From: Deltaproteobacteria bacterium
Lineage (GTDB): Bacteria > Myxococcota_A > UBA796 > SXON01
Direction: 5' to 3'
Length of the DNA: 37,592 nt
Assembly: GCA_947490345.1 (NCBI GenBank)
Contig: CANLGL010000054.1
Span: 1 to 37,592 of the forward strand
Below, piece after piece: positions 31,301-37,592 of the stretch. Numbering within the stretch: the stretch's first letter is position 1; every line of letters starts with the position of its first letter. Below the pieces are notes generated by a model, which made no database searches, was not told the DNA's origin, and was given only the letters and a program-made list of their open reading frames with translations. A program made the position numbers and the translations under genes.

Positions 31301-34155
31301 CCATCGACATCGCCGGCCGAGGCGACCGAAGTGCCGAAGCCGGCGGAGACCTGATTGCCCTCGGCCGTCCACGCTGCGGTCGTCGCGAGACCCGCGGCCG
31401 AGCCGAGGTAGACCGAGGCCTGCCCCTCGTCGGCGGAGCCATTTTCGTAGCCCTCCGCGCCGATGATCACGTCGGCATAGCCGTCCCCATCCACGTCCCC
31501 GGCGCCGGCCACCGCGACGCCGAAGTTCGCCGCGGCCTGATCCGACTCGCCGGTCCACGCCGAGGCCGTGGCCAGGCCGGAAGCGGAGCCGTAGTACACA
31601 TAGGCCCGGCCTTCGTCGGTGGAACCGTTGTCGTAGTCGGGGGCGCCCACGATGACGTCGCCGTAGCCGTCGCCGTTGAGGTCGCCCGCGCCGGCCACTG
31701 ACGTGCCGAAGTGGGCGGAGACCTGGTTCGGCTGCGCGGTCCACGCGGCGCTGGTGGCCAGGCCCGCTGACGAGCCGAGGTACACGAAGGCTGCGCCCTC
31801 GTTGGACGAGCCGTCATCGTAGTTGTAGGCGCCGACGATCACGTCACCGTAGCCGTCCCCGTTGACGTCGCCTGCCGACGCCACGGCGGCGCCGAACGCG
31901 GCCGAGGCCTGGCCCGGGACCGCACTCCAAGCGGCGGCGGTCGCGACACCTGACGAAGAGCCCAGGTACACGTAGGCGGTGCCCTCGTCGGAGTACGCGC
32001 TGTCGTAGCCGTAGGCGCCGACGATCACGTCACCGTAGCCGTCTCCGTTGACGTCGCCCGCGGATGCGACCGACGCGCCGGCGTACGCCGAGGTCTGCCC
32101 CGACTCCCCGGTCCAGGCCGAGGCGGTCCCGAGCCCAGCGCCCGAACCTTGGTACAACGAGACGTAGCCTTCGTCGGTGGAGCCGTTGTCGTAAGCGTAG
32201 GCGCCCACCAGAACATCGCCGAAGCCGTCGCCGTCGACGTCGCCCGCGGACGCCACCGAGAAGCCGGCGTAGCCCGCCGCCTGACCCGACTCGGCGCTCC
32301 ACGCGGCGGTGGTGGCCAGACCGGTAGAGGAGCCGTAGAAGGCGAAGGCGGCGCCCTCATCGGTGCTGCCGTTGTCGTAGGCGTAGGCCCCGACGATCAC
32401 GTCGCTGTACCCGTCGCCGTTGATGTCTCCTGCGCCCGCGACCGACCACCCGAAATAGGCGGCCGCCTGACCGGATTCTGCCGTCCACGCCGCGGTGCTG
32501 GCGAGCCCGGAGGACGATCCGAGGTACACCGAAGCGCGCCCCTCGTCGGTGGACCCGTTGTCGTAGGCATAGGCGCCGACGACCAGATCGCCATACCCAT
32601 CGCCATTGACGTCGCCGGCGGAAGCGGTCGAGTACCCGAAGTAGGCGCTGGCAAGGTCAGACTCGCCGGACCAGGCCGCGGTGGTGTTGAGGCCGGACGC
32701 AGAGCCGTGGAAGACCGAGACACGCCCTTCGTCCGTAGAGCCATTGTCGTAGAGGTGCGAGCCGACGGCGACGTCCCCGTAGCCGTCCCCGTTGACGTCA
32801 CCAGCGGACGCGACCGACCATCCGAACCACGCCGAGGCCTGATTGGACTCTCCCGTCCACGCGGCGCTGGTGGCCGGACCGGACGCGGAACCCATGTAGA
32901 CCGACGCGCGGCCCTCAGCGGACGAGCCGTTCGCGTAGAGGTGGGCGCCAACGATCACCTCGCTGTAGCCGTCCCCGTTGACGTCGCCCGCCGAAGCGAC
33001 CGAGACGCCCATGCGCGCCGCGGCCTGGTCAGACTCCGCGGTCCAGGCCGAGCTGGTCGCGAGGCCCGATGCCGAGCCCAGGTACACGTAGGCCCTCCCT
33101 TCGTTGGACGAGCCGCCGTCGTACAGGTCAGCGCCCACGACGAGGTCGCCGTAGCCGTCGCCGTTGACGTCACCTGCCGAGGCGACCGACCAGCCGTAGT
33201 GCGCAAACGCCTGGTTGGCCTCGCCCGTCCAAGCGGCGGTGGTCGCGAGTCCGCTTTGGGCGCCGAGGTACACGTAGGCGCGCCCCTCGTCGGTGGCGCC
33301 GTTGTCGTAGAGGTAGGCGCCAATCACGACATCGCCGAAGCCGTCGCCGTTGACGTCTCCAGCGGATGCGACGGAGAAGCCGTAGTAGGCAGTGGCCTGA
33401 TCCGAATCCTCCGCCCAACCGGCGGTAGTCAAGAGCGGATCCACCGTGATGGTGCCGATGGCGCCCGTGTCGTCGACGACGATGCGCAGGCCGGCATCGG
33501 TCTCCTCCATGCTGGCCGGCAGCGTCCGACCGCGCTCGTCCCAGGCGGCCAGCTTGGAGAAGCGCAGGGGCGCGCCATCTTCGCGCACCAGCAGCACGTC
33601 GTCGCCGTCGACGTCCGCGCTGGCGCCGGTCAACGCGAGGTCGAAGACCAGCGGCCCGGTCCCGTCGGGCGCGGCCGTGACCGTGAAGCCCTGCTCGAGG
33701 CCCTCGGCGCGATTTTCCCACCATTCGACCAGCCCTGGACGCGCGTACTCGACCCGGCGCAGGCACTCCCCGAAGGGATCGACCTGCCCGCCGGCAAGGC
33801 ATGCGCCTGCCTCTGGCGCCACGGCCGCGGCGTCCACGAGGGCGCCGTGGCGACCCCATCCCGACAGCGCCAGCGACACGGCACCGGTGCCCGCGCGCGA
33901 GGTGACGGTGAGCCCGTCGGCGTCGAAGCTGCCGCGAAGGTCCTGCGCTCGGTTGGTGACCCGAAGACTGTCCCCGTCGACGCGCACCGCGTACTCGCCG
34001 GCGGTGATGCTGGCCTGGACGGTGGCCTCCCAGTGCTGCGAGGGGAGGCTCGCGCTGGATTCCGCACCACCCTCATCAGGGGGCAGCGCGCACGAAGCGA
34101 GCAATGCGAGGGCCAACGCCGAAGCGGCGGTCGGCGTAGGGGCAGTCACGGGCAT
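28303..34155 (-). CDS. Giant FG-GAP/MopE surface protein with lipobox and MYXO-CTERM-like tail
   Basis: The 1950-residue protein starts with a signal peptide ending LALLASC, a lipobox at Cys22. After an N-terminal domain of about 220 residues come 14 FG-GAP units of about 62 residues (consensus SVASAGDVNGDGYGDVIVGA, then YDNGSTDEG, then VYLGSASGLATTAAW). Next is a stretch of about 90 residues, perhaps fibronectin-like, and then 11 MopE-type motifs (D-C-D-D, YPGA and D-x-D-x-D-x-C patterns such as DGIDQDCD). The end has ECQCRTGGSTVGWALLVGAVAVG and RRRR, a MYXO-CTERM-like tail. It should bind many calcium ions and perhaps copper, on the cell surface. ATG 34155 has GGAG 7 nt upstream. Confidence 0.88.
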   Translation of the reverse strand: MPVTAPTPTAASALALALLASCALPPDEGGAESSASLPSQHWEATVQASITAGEYAVRVDGDSLRVTNRAQDLRGSFDADGLTVTSRAGTGAVSLALSGWGRHGALVDAAAVAPEAGACLAGGQVDPFGECLRRVEYARPGLVEWWENRAEGLEQGFTVTAAPDGTGPLVFDLALTGASADVDGDDVLLVREDGAPLRFSKLAAWDERGRTLPASMEETDAGLRIVVDDTGAIGTITVDPLLTTAGWAEDSDQATAYYGFSVASAGDVNGDGFGDVVIGAYLYDNGATDEGRAYVYLGAQSGLATTAAWTGEANQAFAHYGWSVASAGDVNGDGYGDLVVGADLYDGGSSNEGRAYVYLGSASGLATSSAWTAESDQAAARMGVSVASAGDVNGDGYSEVIVGAHLYANGSSAEGRASVYMGSASGPATSAAWTGESNQASAWFGWSVASAGDVNGDGYGDVAVGSHLYDNGSTDEGRVSVFHGSASGLNTTAAWSGESDLASAYFGYSTASAGDVNGDGYGDLVVGAYAYDNGSTDEGRASVYLGSSSGLASTAAWTAESGQAAAYFGWSVAGAGDINGDGYSDVIVGAYAYDNGSTDEGAAFAFYGSSTGLATTAAWSAESGQAAGYAGFSVASAGDVDGDGFGDVLVGAYAYDNGSTDEGYVSLYQGSGAGLGTASAWTGESGQTSAYAGASVASAGDVNGDGYGDVIVGAYGYDSAYSDEGTAYVYLGSSSGVATAAAWSAVPGQASAAFGAAVASAGDVNGDGYGDVIVGAYNYDDGSSNEGAAFVYLGSSAGLATSAAWTAQPNQVSAHFGTSVAGAGDLNGDGYGDVIVGAPDYDNGSTDEGRAYVYYGSASGLATASAWTGESDQAAANFGVAVAGAGDVDGDGYADVIIGAEGYENGSADEGQASVYLGSAAGLATTAAWTAEGNQVSAGFGTSVASAGDVDGDGYSDVIIGADGYDNGSTDEGAAFVYLGSVSGLATSSAWSAESGQASAYFGASVASAGDVDGDGYADVIVGSAYYDNGSSNEGQASVYVGSASGLATTASWTAEADQTSAYFGTSVAAAGDVNGDGYGDVIVGAFLYDNGSTNEGQAGVYLGNGADDSVPLTRVAQARQSGASTPISAGLSSLSASAFDVAMTTARGPWGRTRVKLQIEVKELGSAFDGSDLVTSAASVSSGLTGVTIDEAVTGLAAGTGYHWRARVAALPAEGRAQGWGSWFYGGRSGEAMAAHVFTLGDTVYADADTDGYGNPLSTAISRGSTSGYVATGTDCDDTVDTVYPGATEVTADGVDQDCDRVDTCYTDLDGDNYGSATLVDGSSLSCDSGSGAAVATDCDDTNASINPAGTEAVADGIDQDCDSVDSCYTDADGDNYGTSIVSDGSSLSCVIGTGAATADDCDDASASVYPSSFETVADGIDQDCDGVDTCYTDADGDEYGTVALVAGSSLDCVSGTGAASATDCDDTDASINGGASEVVADGIDQDCDSVDACYTDADADGYGASAVIDGSSLDCVSGSGAVSATDCDDAVSSVNPAAPEVCDAANTDEDCDGLADDLDSSASGTSLFAVDDDGDGYTGTGTVDACDDPAAGAIAGAGDCDETRADVHPGAEESDCADPIDYNCDGSVGTDDADADGFTACTECDDTEAAVYPGAPEADCAGTVDFNCDGSVGSEDVDGDGYTACEDCNDAEAGANPDATEVAGDEMDGDCDGAELCIVDADDDGFTADAPATIVSADLFCDDAGEASDLDPAGDCDDASALYYPGATEEDCTDPSDYNCDGSIGYADSDADSFPACEECNDSNPAINPDAVEVCNGLDDDCEGTIDIGATDALTWYADADQDGYTDPAVSLVECTAPDGYAAATEDDCNDADGAISPGGLDLLGDGIDQDCDGVDAGADTDTGDDSGDGDGKDDECQCRTGGSTVGWALLVGAVAVGMRRRRTKLRP
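30841..33420 (-). repeat. 14 tandem units of 186 bp coding FG-GAP repeats
   Basis: Each unit codes about 62 residues around D-x-N-G-D-G-Y. Units are similar at the DNA level, with GTAGCCGTCGCCGTTGACGTC-type boxes (plus-strand reading) recurring every 186 bp. Homologous recombination could change the count in frame. This array also produces long antisense open frames that are not genes. Confidence 0.85.
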
Positions 34156-34162
34156 GGCGACA

Positions 34163-34189
34163 CTCCGGAGCTTGGGCGCCGGCAGCGTA
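34163..34189 (-). promoter_or_regulatory. -10-like TACGCT and Shine-Dalgarno for the giant gene
   Basis: On the minus strand TACGCT (34184-34189) is followed by a leader of about 21 nt with GGAG at 34163-34166, 7 nt before ATG 34155. Around it, a 14-nt direct repeat GCGCTCGCCGCGGC lies at 34215-34228 and 34284-34297. Confidence 0.45.
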
Positions 34190-34319
34190 ACCCGCGCCGA
34201 AAACCGTGGGGAGGGCGCTCGCCGCGGCCACCGCTCTCCCCCTCCCGGCAGTCACCCTTCGCGCCTGGACGCCTTCAGGGGCCGCGCTCGCCGCGGCAGG
34301 CGCCAAGGGCGACTACACC

Positions 34320-34508
34320 CTACTCTCCGCTTGACGCGCCGGAGTCCTTGGGGCGATTGAGCTTGGCCCACTTGATCTTCGCGTCAGGATCCGGAACTCC
34401 TGGCCGTTCCATCGGCGCGATCTCATCCGGCGCCGCCGAGGAATGTTCACCGCTCAGGCGATTCACGACCCCCTGCACAGACTTCTTCAGACGATCTCGG
34501 AGTCCCAT
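34320..34508 (-). CDS. Small 62-residue protein of unknown function
   Basis: ATG 34508 opens a 62-residue frame whose start reads MGLRDRLKKSVQGVVNRLSG, an amphipathic basic helix, followed by a proline-rich acidic part (ERPGVPDPDAKIKWAKLNRP). The composition is typical of a real protein, unlike the longer antisense frame that contains it. It lies head to head with the cyclic-nucleotide-binding gene, 40 bp apart. A TACCAG box (34515-34520) is 6 nt before its ATG. The helix may bind membrane or a partner. The family was not recognised. Confidence 0.6.
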   Translation of the reverse strand: MGLRDRLKKSVQGVVNRLSGEHSSAAPDEIAPMERPGVPDPDAKIKWAKLNRPKDSGASSGE

Positions 34509-34514
34509 CTGACC

Positions 34515-34542
34515 CTGGTAGCCCGCGGCCTTGTGGTATGAC
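34515..34542. promoter_or_regulatory. Divergent -10-like boxes
   Basis: TACCAG (34515-34520, minus strand) and TATGAC (34537-34542, plus strand) each stop 6 nt before a start codon (34508 and 34549). Both are consistent with leaderless transcripts in opposite directions. Confidence 0.35.
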
Positions 34543-34548
34543 AGGCAC

Positions 34549-35085
34549 ATGGCCACAATCACCCTCGAGCAGATCATCACCTTCCTGCTGGAGGCGCCGA
34601 TGTTCGGCGACCTCGATCCCGCCCAGCTTTCAGAGGTGGTGCACATCATGCAGGTGCGCCGCGTGCGCCAGGGGCAGCCGATCTTCCGCGAGGGCGATCC
34701 CGGCGACGCCTGGTTCGTGATCTTTGAAGGCGGCGCCGACGTCACCAAGGCCACCGACTTCGGGCCCGACAAGGTCATCGCGCAGATCGGTCCCCGCGCC
34801 TGCTTCGGCGAGATGGCGATCCTGGACCACTCGCCGCGCTCGGCTTCGGTGATTGCGTCCGGGGAGACGACGGTTTTCCGCTTCCCGCGCGCCGAGTTCG
34901 AGGCGCTGCTCGAAGCTGACAATCTTGCCGCTTACAAGCTCGTCTACCAGATGGCCAAGGTGCTCACCGTTCGGGCGCGCAACACCACCCAGCGGCTCTC
35001 GGACGCGCTGGCCGACCGTGACCGCCCGCAGAACTTGCGCGACACGAGCCGCTCGCTGGTTGAGGGTCAGTCCGTCTCCGAGTGA
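34549..35085 (+). CDS. Cyclic-nucleotide-binding-domain protein
   Basis: A 178-residue protein with one cNMP-binding domain (about residues 10-125): REGDPGDAWFVIFEGGADV and the phosphate-binding cassette CFGEMAILDHSPRSASV with its Glu and Arg. There is no HTH domain after it, only a helical tail, so it is not a CRP-type transcription factor. It probably senses cAMP or cGMP and acts on a partner. The window also has a class III cyclase, which could supply the nucleotide. ATG 34549 is preferred over GTG 34531 because the domain begins at once and TATGAC lies 6 nt upstream. The stop TGA overlaps a GTG at 35082. Confidence 0.88.
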   Translation: MATITLEQIITFLLEAPMFGDLDPAQLSEVVHIMQVRRVRQGQPIFREGDPGDAWFVIFEGGADVTKATDFGPDKVIAQIGPRACFGEMAILDHSPRSASVIASGETTVFRFPRAEFEALLEADNLAAYKLVYQMAKVLTVRARNTTQRLSDALADRDRPQNLRDTSRSLVEGQSVSE

Positions 35086-35091
35086 TACGCT
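35086..35091 (+). promoter_or_regulatory. -10-like TACGCT box, 8 nt before ATG 35100
   Basis: The flanking bases (GATACGCTCC) are the same as before GTG 13319. It overlaps the end of the cNMP gene, so it would be an internal promoter. Confidence 0.35.
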
Positions 35092-35099
35092 CCGCGGCG

Positions 35100-35786
35100 A
35101 TGGCACTGCCGCGAATTGCACGAAACGTCGCCCTGGTCGTTGCCCGCATGGTCGGGCAGGACGACCTCTTTGAGAAGCCTGGCGAACGCGTGCGAACGCC
35201 GTCGCTGGCTCCCCCACGCGCCGAACCGGTCGCAGTCGCTGCCGTCGCGGCGAGTCCCGTCAAGGCGAAGAAGGCGGCCTCGAAGAAGGGTCCGACCGTA
35301 AAACAAGCCATCGCCCTGCTCGATCCGCCGCGCCCCACCTCCGGGTGCCGCCCCGTCGATCTGGTCGGCCTCCGGCGCGCGCTCATCCCCTCCGGCAAGC
35401 CCTTGGTCATCAACCACTGGGCCAGTTGGTGCGACCCCTGCGTGGACGAGCTGCCGCGCCTGGTACGCGCCGCGGCGGGCGTCGCCGATATCGGGGAGTT
35501 CATGGGCCTGAGCTGGGACCTCTTCGACCACCCGGGCGATCCCGACGCGGTGGCCAAAAAGGTGGCGTCTTTCGCGGATAGCGTCGGCGTCGGGTACGCC
35601 AGCGTGCTCTTCGTCGGCGAGCCGGCCGAGCTGTTTGCCGCCCTCGGCCTCGACAGCGAGCTGATCCCTCAGACGGTGGTGTACGCGCCCGACGGCACCA
35701 TCGCGTGGAAGAAGAATGGCGTGCTCGAACACGATGACGTCTTCCCGCTGATCCGGGCGGTCAAGGCGGCTGCGGGGGTCGCGTGA
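35100..35786 (+). CDS. Thioredoxin-like (TlpA/ResA-type) protein
   Basis: This 228-residue protein has a basic, Ala-rich N-terminal part (about 1-75, with KAKKAASKKG) and then a TlpA/ResA-type thioredoxin fold. The active site is WCDPC, with Cys111 and Cys114, after VINHWASW. The C-terminal fold shows LIPQTVVYAPDGTIAWKKNG, with the cis-proline. No signal peptide or membrane anchor is clear, so it may be cytosolic or attached by the N-terminal part. ATG 35100 is chosen for the TACGCT box; GTG 35082, coupled to the cNMP stop by GTGA, would add six residues and is equally possible. The stop overlaps the next gene's GTG. Confidence 0.85.
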   Translation: MALPRIARNVALVVARMVGQDDLFEKPGERVRTPSLAPPRAEPVAVAAVAASPVKAKKAASKKGPTVKQAIALLDPPRPTSGCRPVDLVGLRRALIPSGKPLVINHWASWCDPCVDELPRLVRAAAGVADIGEFMGLSWDLFDHPGDPDAVAKKVASFADSVGVGYASVLFVGEPAELFAALGLDSELIPQTVVYAPDGTIAWKKNGVLEHDDVFPLIRAVKAAAGVA

Positions 35787-37333
35787 CGCCGCGCCCGCTG
35801 GTGGGCTCCGGCATCTTGCTCATCGGACTTGGCCTCGTCGCCATCGGCTGTCCCAAGAAGCCGCCGGAGCCGCTGTCCCCGCCGGGGCGGATCACCATCA
35901 TGCACACCAACGATTTGCACGGGCATTACCTGCCCGAGCGCGCCGACTGGTTGCCCGGCGAGCCCGAGATTGGGGGCTTTGTCCGGATGGAACAGGAGGT
36001 ACGCGCGATTCGTACCGAGAGAGGTCGCGACAATACCTTGCTTCTAGATGGTGGCGACATCCTCACCGGCACGCCGCTCACCGCGATCAAAGAAGAAGGC
36101 GCGTGGGGCACGCCGATGCTTCGGTTCATGGAAGCCGTCGGCTACGACGCTTGGGCCATCGGCAACCACGAGTTCGACCGAGGTCTGGAGAACATCGGTC
36201 TGCTCTCGTCGAAGGCCCCCTTTGCCGTGCTCAGCGCCAATGTGCGCGCCAAGGGCGGCAAAGCGCCGCTGCTCCCCAACCAGGGCTACAGCCGCGTCTT
36301 CACCGTGAACGGCCTGCGGGTGGGCGTCATCGGCGCCACCACCGACGGTCTCCGTTCGCTGGTCTCGCCAGCGGATTGGGCACGAATGGACGCCATCCCG
36401 GTCAACGATGCGCTCCGCGCCGAGGTCGCCGCGCTGGACCCTCAGACCGACGTCATCATCGCGCTGACCCATCTGGGCGTGGATGCCGACAAGAAGCTGG
36501 CCGCGGGCGTCCCGGGAATCGACCTCATCGTCGGGGGCCACAGCCACACCCGGCTGACCGCGGCCGTCAAGCAGGGCGACACCTGGATCGTGCAAGCGGG
36601 CAGCTACGGTCGCAGTCTCGGCGTCCTCGAGCTCGATATCGTCAACGACGCGGTGGCCGCCTTTCACTACGAGCTGCGCGACCTTGTTTTGGAGACGGCA
36701 ACCGTCGAAGCCGACCCCTCGCTGGTGGGGCTGGCGGAGCACTACCGCACCAACATCGACACCCTGTACGGCGAAGAGCTGGGCAAGGCCCCCGGCAGGC
36801 TCGACAAGGAGTACGCGCATGAAAGCGCGCTCGGTCGCTGGATGAGCGATGCGCTCCGCGTCACCACGCACAGCGACGTCGGCATCTACAACGGCGGCGG
36901 GCTCCGCTCAGAGATCGTCCCCGGCGTCGTTACCCGTCGGCATCTCTTCGAGTGTTTTCCCTTCGAGAACGCGGTGATGACGTTTTCGCTGCGCGGCGAC
37001 CAGATCGTGGGGTTGGTGCTCAGAAATATCGCGGCCGATCTCGATGGCAAACACGGCTTCTTGCCGCTGGGCGGGGTCACCTGGACCTGGCACGAGAAGG
37101 CCGGCGCCCCGGAGATCGTCAGCCTCTCCGTCGGTGGGCAGCCGATCGATCTGAGCCGAACCTACACGGCGGCGTCGACGTCGTACATCGTCGAACAGGG
37201 CGAAAAGCACCTGGGTTTTCTGCCCACCGACGCCGTGCCGGCGGGGCTCAACGACTTCGAAGCGGCGCTGCAATACGCGCGGCAAGCTGGTTTCAGCGAT
37301 TCGGGGCAGAAGCGCGGGGTGCGGGTGGAGTGA
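35783..37333 (+). CDS. UshA-type 5'-nucleotidase / metallophosphatase lipoprotein
   Basis: A 516-residue protein with a lipobox (LVAIGC, about Cys23) and a calcineurin-like metallophosphatase domain followed by the C-terminal 5'-nucleotidase domain. Metal motifs are HTNDLHGH, LDGGDILTG, GNHEFDRG, ALTHLG and GGHSHTR. The C-terminal substrate domain has YNGGGLRSEIVPG and CFPFENAVMTFSLRG, which hold nucleoside-binding aromatic residues. The family hydrolyses extracellular nucleotides, so it would feed on or scavenge nucleotides at the cell envelope. GTG 35783 overlaps the thioredoxin-like stop (GTGA). It is the last gene of the operon starting at 34549. The 3' end overlaps the recombinase fragment by about 41 nt. 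Confidence 0.93.
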   Translation: MTPRPLVGSGILLIGLGLVAIGCPKKPPEPLSPPGRITIMHTNDLHGHYLPERADWLPGEPEIGGFVRMEQEVRAIRTERGRDNTLLLDGGDILTGTPLTAIKEEGAWGTPMLRFMEAVGYDAWAIGNHEFDRGLENIGLLSSKAPFAVLSANVRAKGGKAPLLPNQGYSRVFTVNGLRVGVIGATTDGLRSLVSPADWARMDAIPVNDALRAEVAALDPQTDVIIALTHLGVDADKKLAAGVPGIDLIVGGHSHTRLTAAVKQGDTWIVQAGSYGRSLGVLELDIVNDAVAAFHYELRDLVLETATVEADPSLVGLAEHYRTNIDTLYGEELGKAPGRLDKEYAHESALGRWMSDALRVTTHSDVGIYNGGGLRSEIVPGVVTRRHLFECFPFENAVMTFSLRGDQIVGLVLRNIAADLDGKHGFLPLGGVTWTWHEKAGAPEIVSLSVGGQPIDLSRTYTAASTSYIVEQGEKHLGFLPTDAVPAGLNDFEAALQYARQAGFSDSGQKRGVRVE

Positions 37334-37592
37334 GGGTTCTTCCGCCAGAGAGTCTGTTCCCGTAACTTTCTGATTCCGGCCGAGCCGGCCGCCGGCCGCC
37401 CTTGGAGCTGTGCGGTGTGGGCCCGGCTCCGCCGCCAGCCGCGCCCGGCGCGGCGTCGTCGTCCGCCGCCGGGGCGTCCCCGACGAGCACGCGGATCTCC
37501 ACCTGGCGCGTCTCGGCGTCCACGGTGACGCGCTCGATCAGCTCGGCGATGATCGCGCGCTGCTGGTCGCGGTCGACCGTGTCGACGGCGGC
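37293..37592 (-). CDS. C-terminal end of a possible serine recombinase (partial)
   Basis: On the minus strand the frame is open from the right edge to a stop at 37293. The first part, DRDQQRAIIAELIERVTVD and AETRQVEIRVLV, resembles the C-terminal region of large serine recombinases or resolvases. The last 50 or so residues are Gly/Pro/Arg-rich and look degenerate, and they run antisense into the 5'-nucleotidase gene. The gene may be an eroded mobile-element remnant, or the true stop may lie after a frameshift. Only about 100 codons are visible, so the call is weak. Confidence 0.4.
   Translation of the reverse strand, partial: AAVDTVDRDQQRAIIAELIERVTVDAETRQVEIRVLVGDAPAADDDAAPGAAGGGAGPTPHSSKGGRRPARPESESYGNRLSGGRTLTPPAPRASAPNR

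Noticed and set aside
30841..33420. CRISPR-like periodicity
   Set aside because: The units are 186 bp, coding and contiguous. There are no short direct repeats with unique spacers and no cas genes.
32149..34512. A 787-codon open frame on the plus strand over the giant gene
   Set aside because: It is antisense to the FG-GAP repeat array; codon periodicity of the minus-strand gene keeps the opposite frame open. The translation is Val/Arg/Gly-rich without any domain. The same applies to 29326-30771.

Overview
The window is one continuous piece of very high-GC, gene-dense bacterial DNA. The best guess for the host is a Myxococcota (delta-proteobacterial) lineage, probably environmental. The evidence is the surface proteins. 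Several have long Asp/Thr linkers after a lipobox, several carry MopE-type acidic metal-binding motifs and FG-GAP propellers, and two end in a Cys-rich stretch, a hydrophobic helix and an RRRR tail, like the MYXO-CTERM sorting signal. No rRNA, tRNA or CRISPR array was seen.

Layout. 1-3708: a partial VCBS/FG-GAP lipoprotein, a CBS-domain protein, an SGNH-hydrolase lipoprotein and an orphan ParA ATPase. 3978-10232: a tight four-gene operon of a beta-helix/inactive-hydrolase lipoprotein, a seven-bladed FG-GAP lipoprotein, a hemerythrin and a FAD/Rieske oxidoreductase. 10214-15283, mostly minus strand: a beta-helix protein with a C-terminal sorting tail, an hbd-crt pair of CoA enzymes, a repeat-rich stretch (13613-13984), and a redoxin/DsbD-N pair. 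15380-17850: a BNR/sialidase-like gene interrupted by an in-frame TAG, its MoaD/ThiS-like partner, and a PHB-depolymerase-type esterase lipoprotein. 17873-23906: a STAND-like ATPase with TPRs, a polytopic membrane protein, and a winged-helix/class III cyclase/NTPase/TPR regulator that is broken at a perfect 16-bp palindrome. 24192-28292: a ComEC-like metallo-beta-lactamase with a C-terminal sunset domain, a CbbQ/CbbO-type AAA plus VWA pair, and a scar of an AAA/DUF4143 ATPase. 28303-34155: a 1950-residue FG-GAP/MopE protein. 34320-37333: a 62-residue protein diverging from a cyclic-nucleotide-binding protein, a thioredoxin-like protein and a UshA-type 5'-nucleotidase lipoprotein. 37293-37592: the C-terminal end of a possible serine recombinase.

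Two genome-wide habits show in the window. First, many monocistronic or first genes have a TANNNT-like hexamer 5-8 nt before the start codon and no Shine-Dalgarno site, the arrangement expected for leaderless transcripts. Genes with a hexamer further upstream do have a Shine-Dalgarno site. Second, several exported proteins begin with very short, uncharged signal peptides (for example MVLLLFAC, MILPLLLAC, MILVLFIGC), and in-frame stops or promoter positions rule out longer versions for at least one or two of them. The least explained elements are the five-copy 21-nt repeat near 13.7 kb, the palindrome at the broken cyclase gene, and the operon that joins surface lipoproteins to a hemerythrin and a Rieske oxidoreductase.
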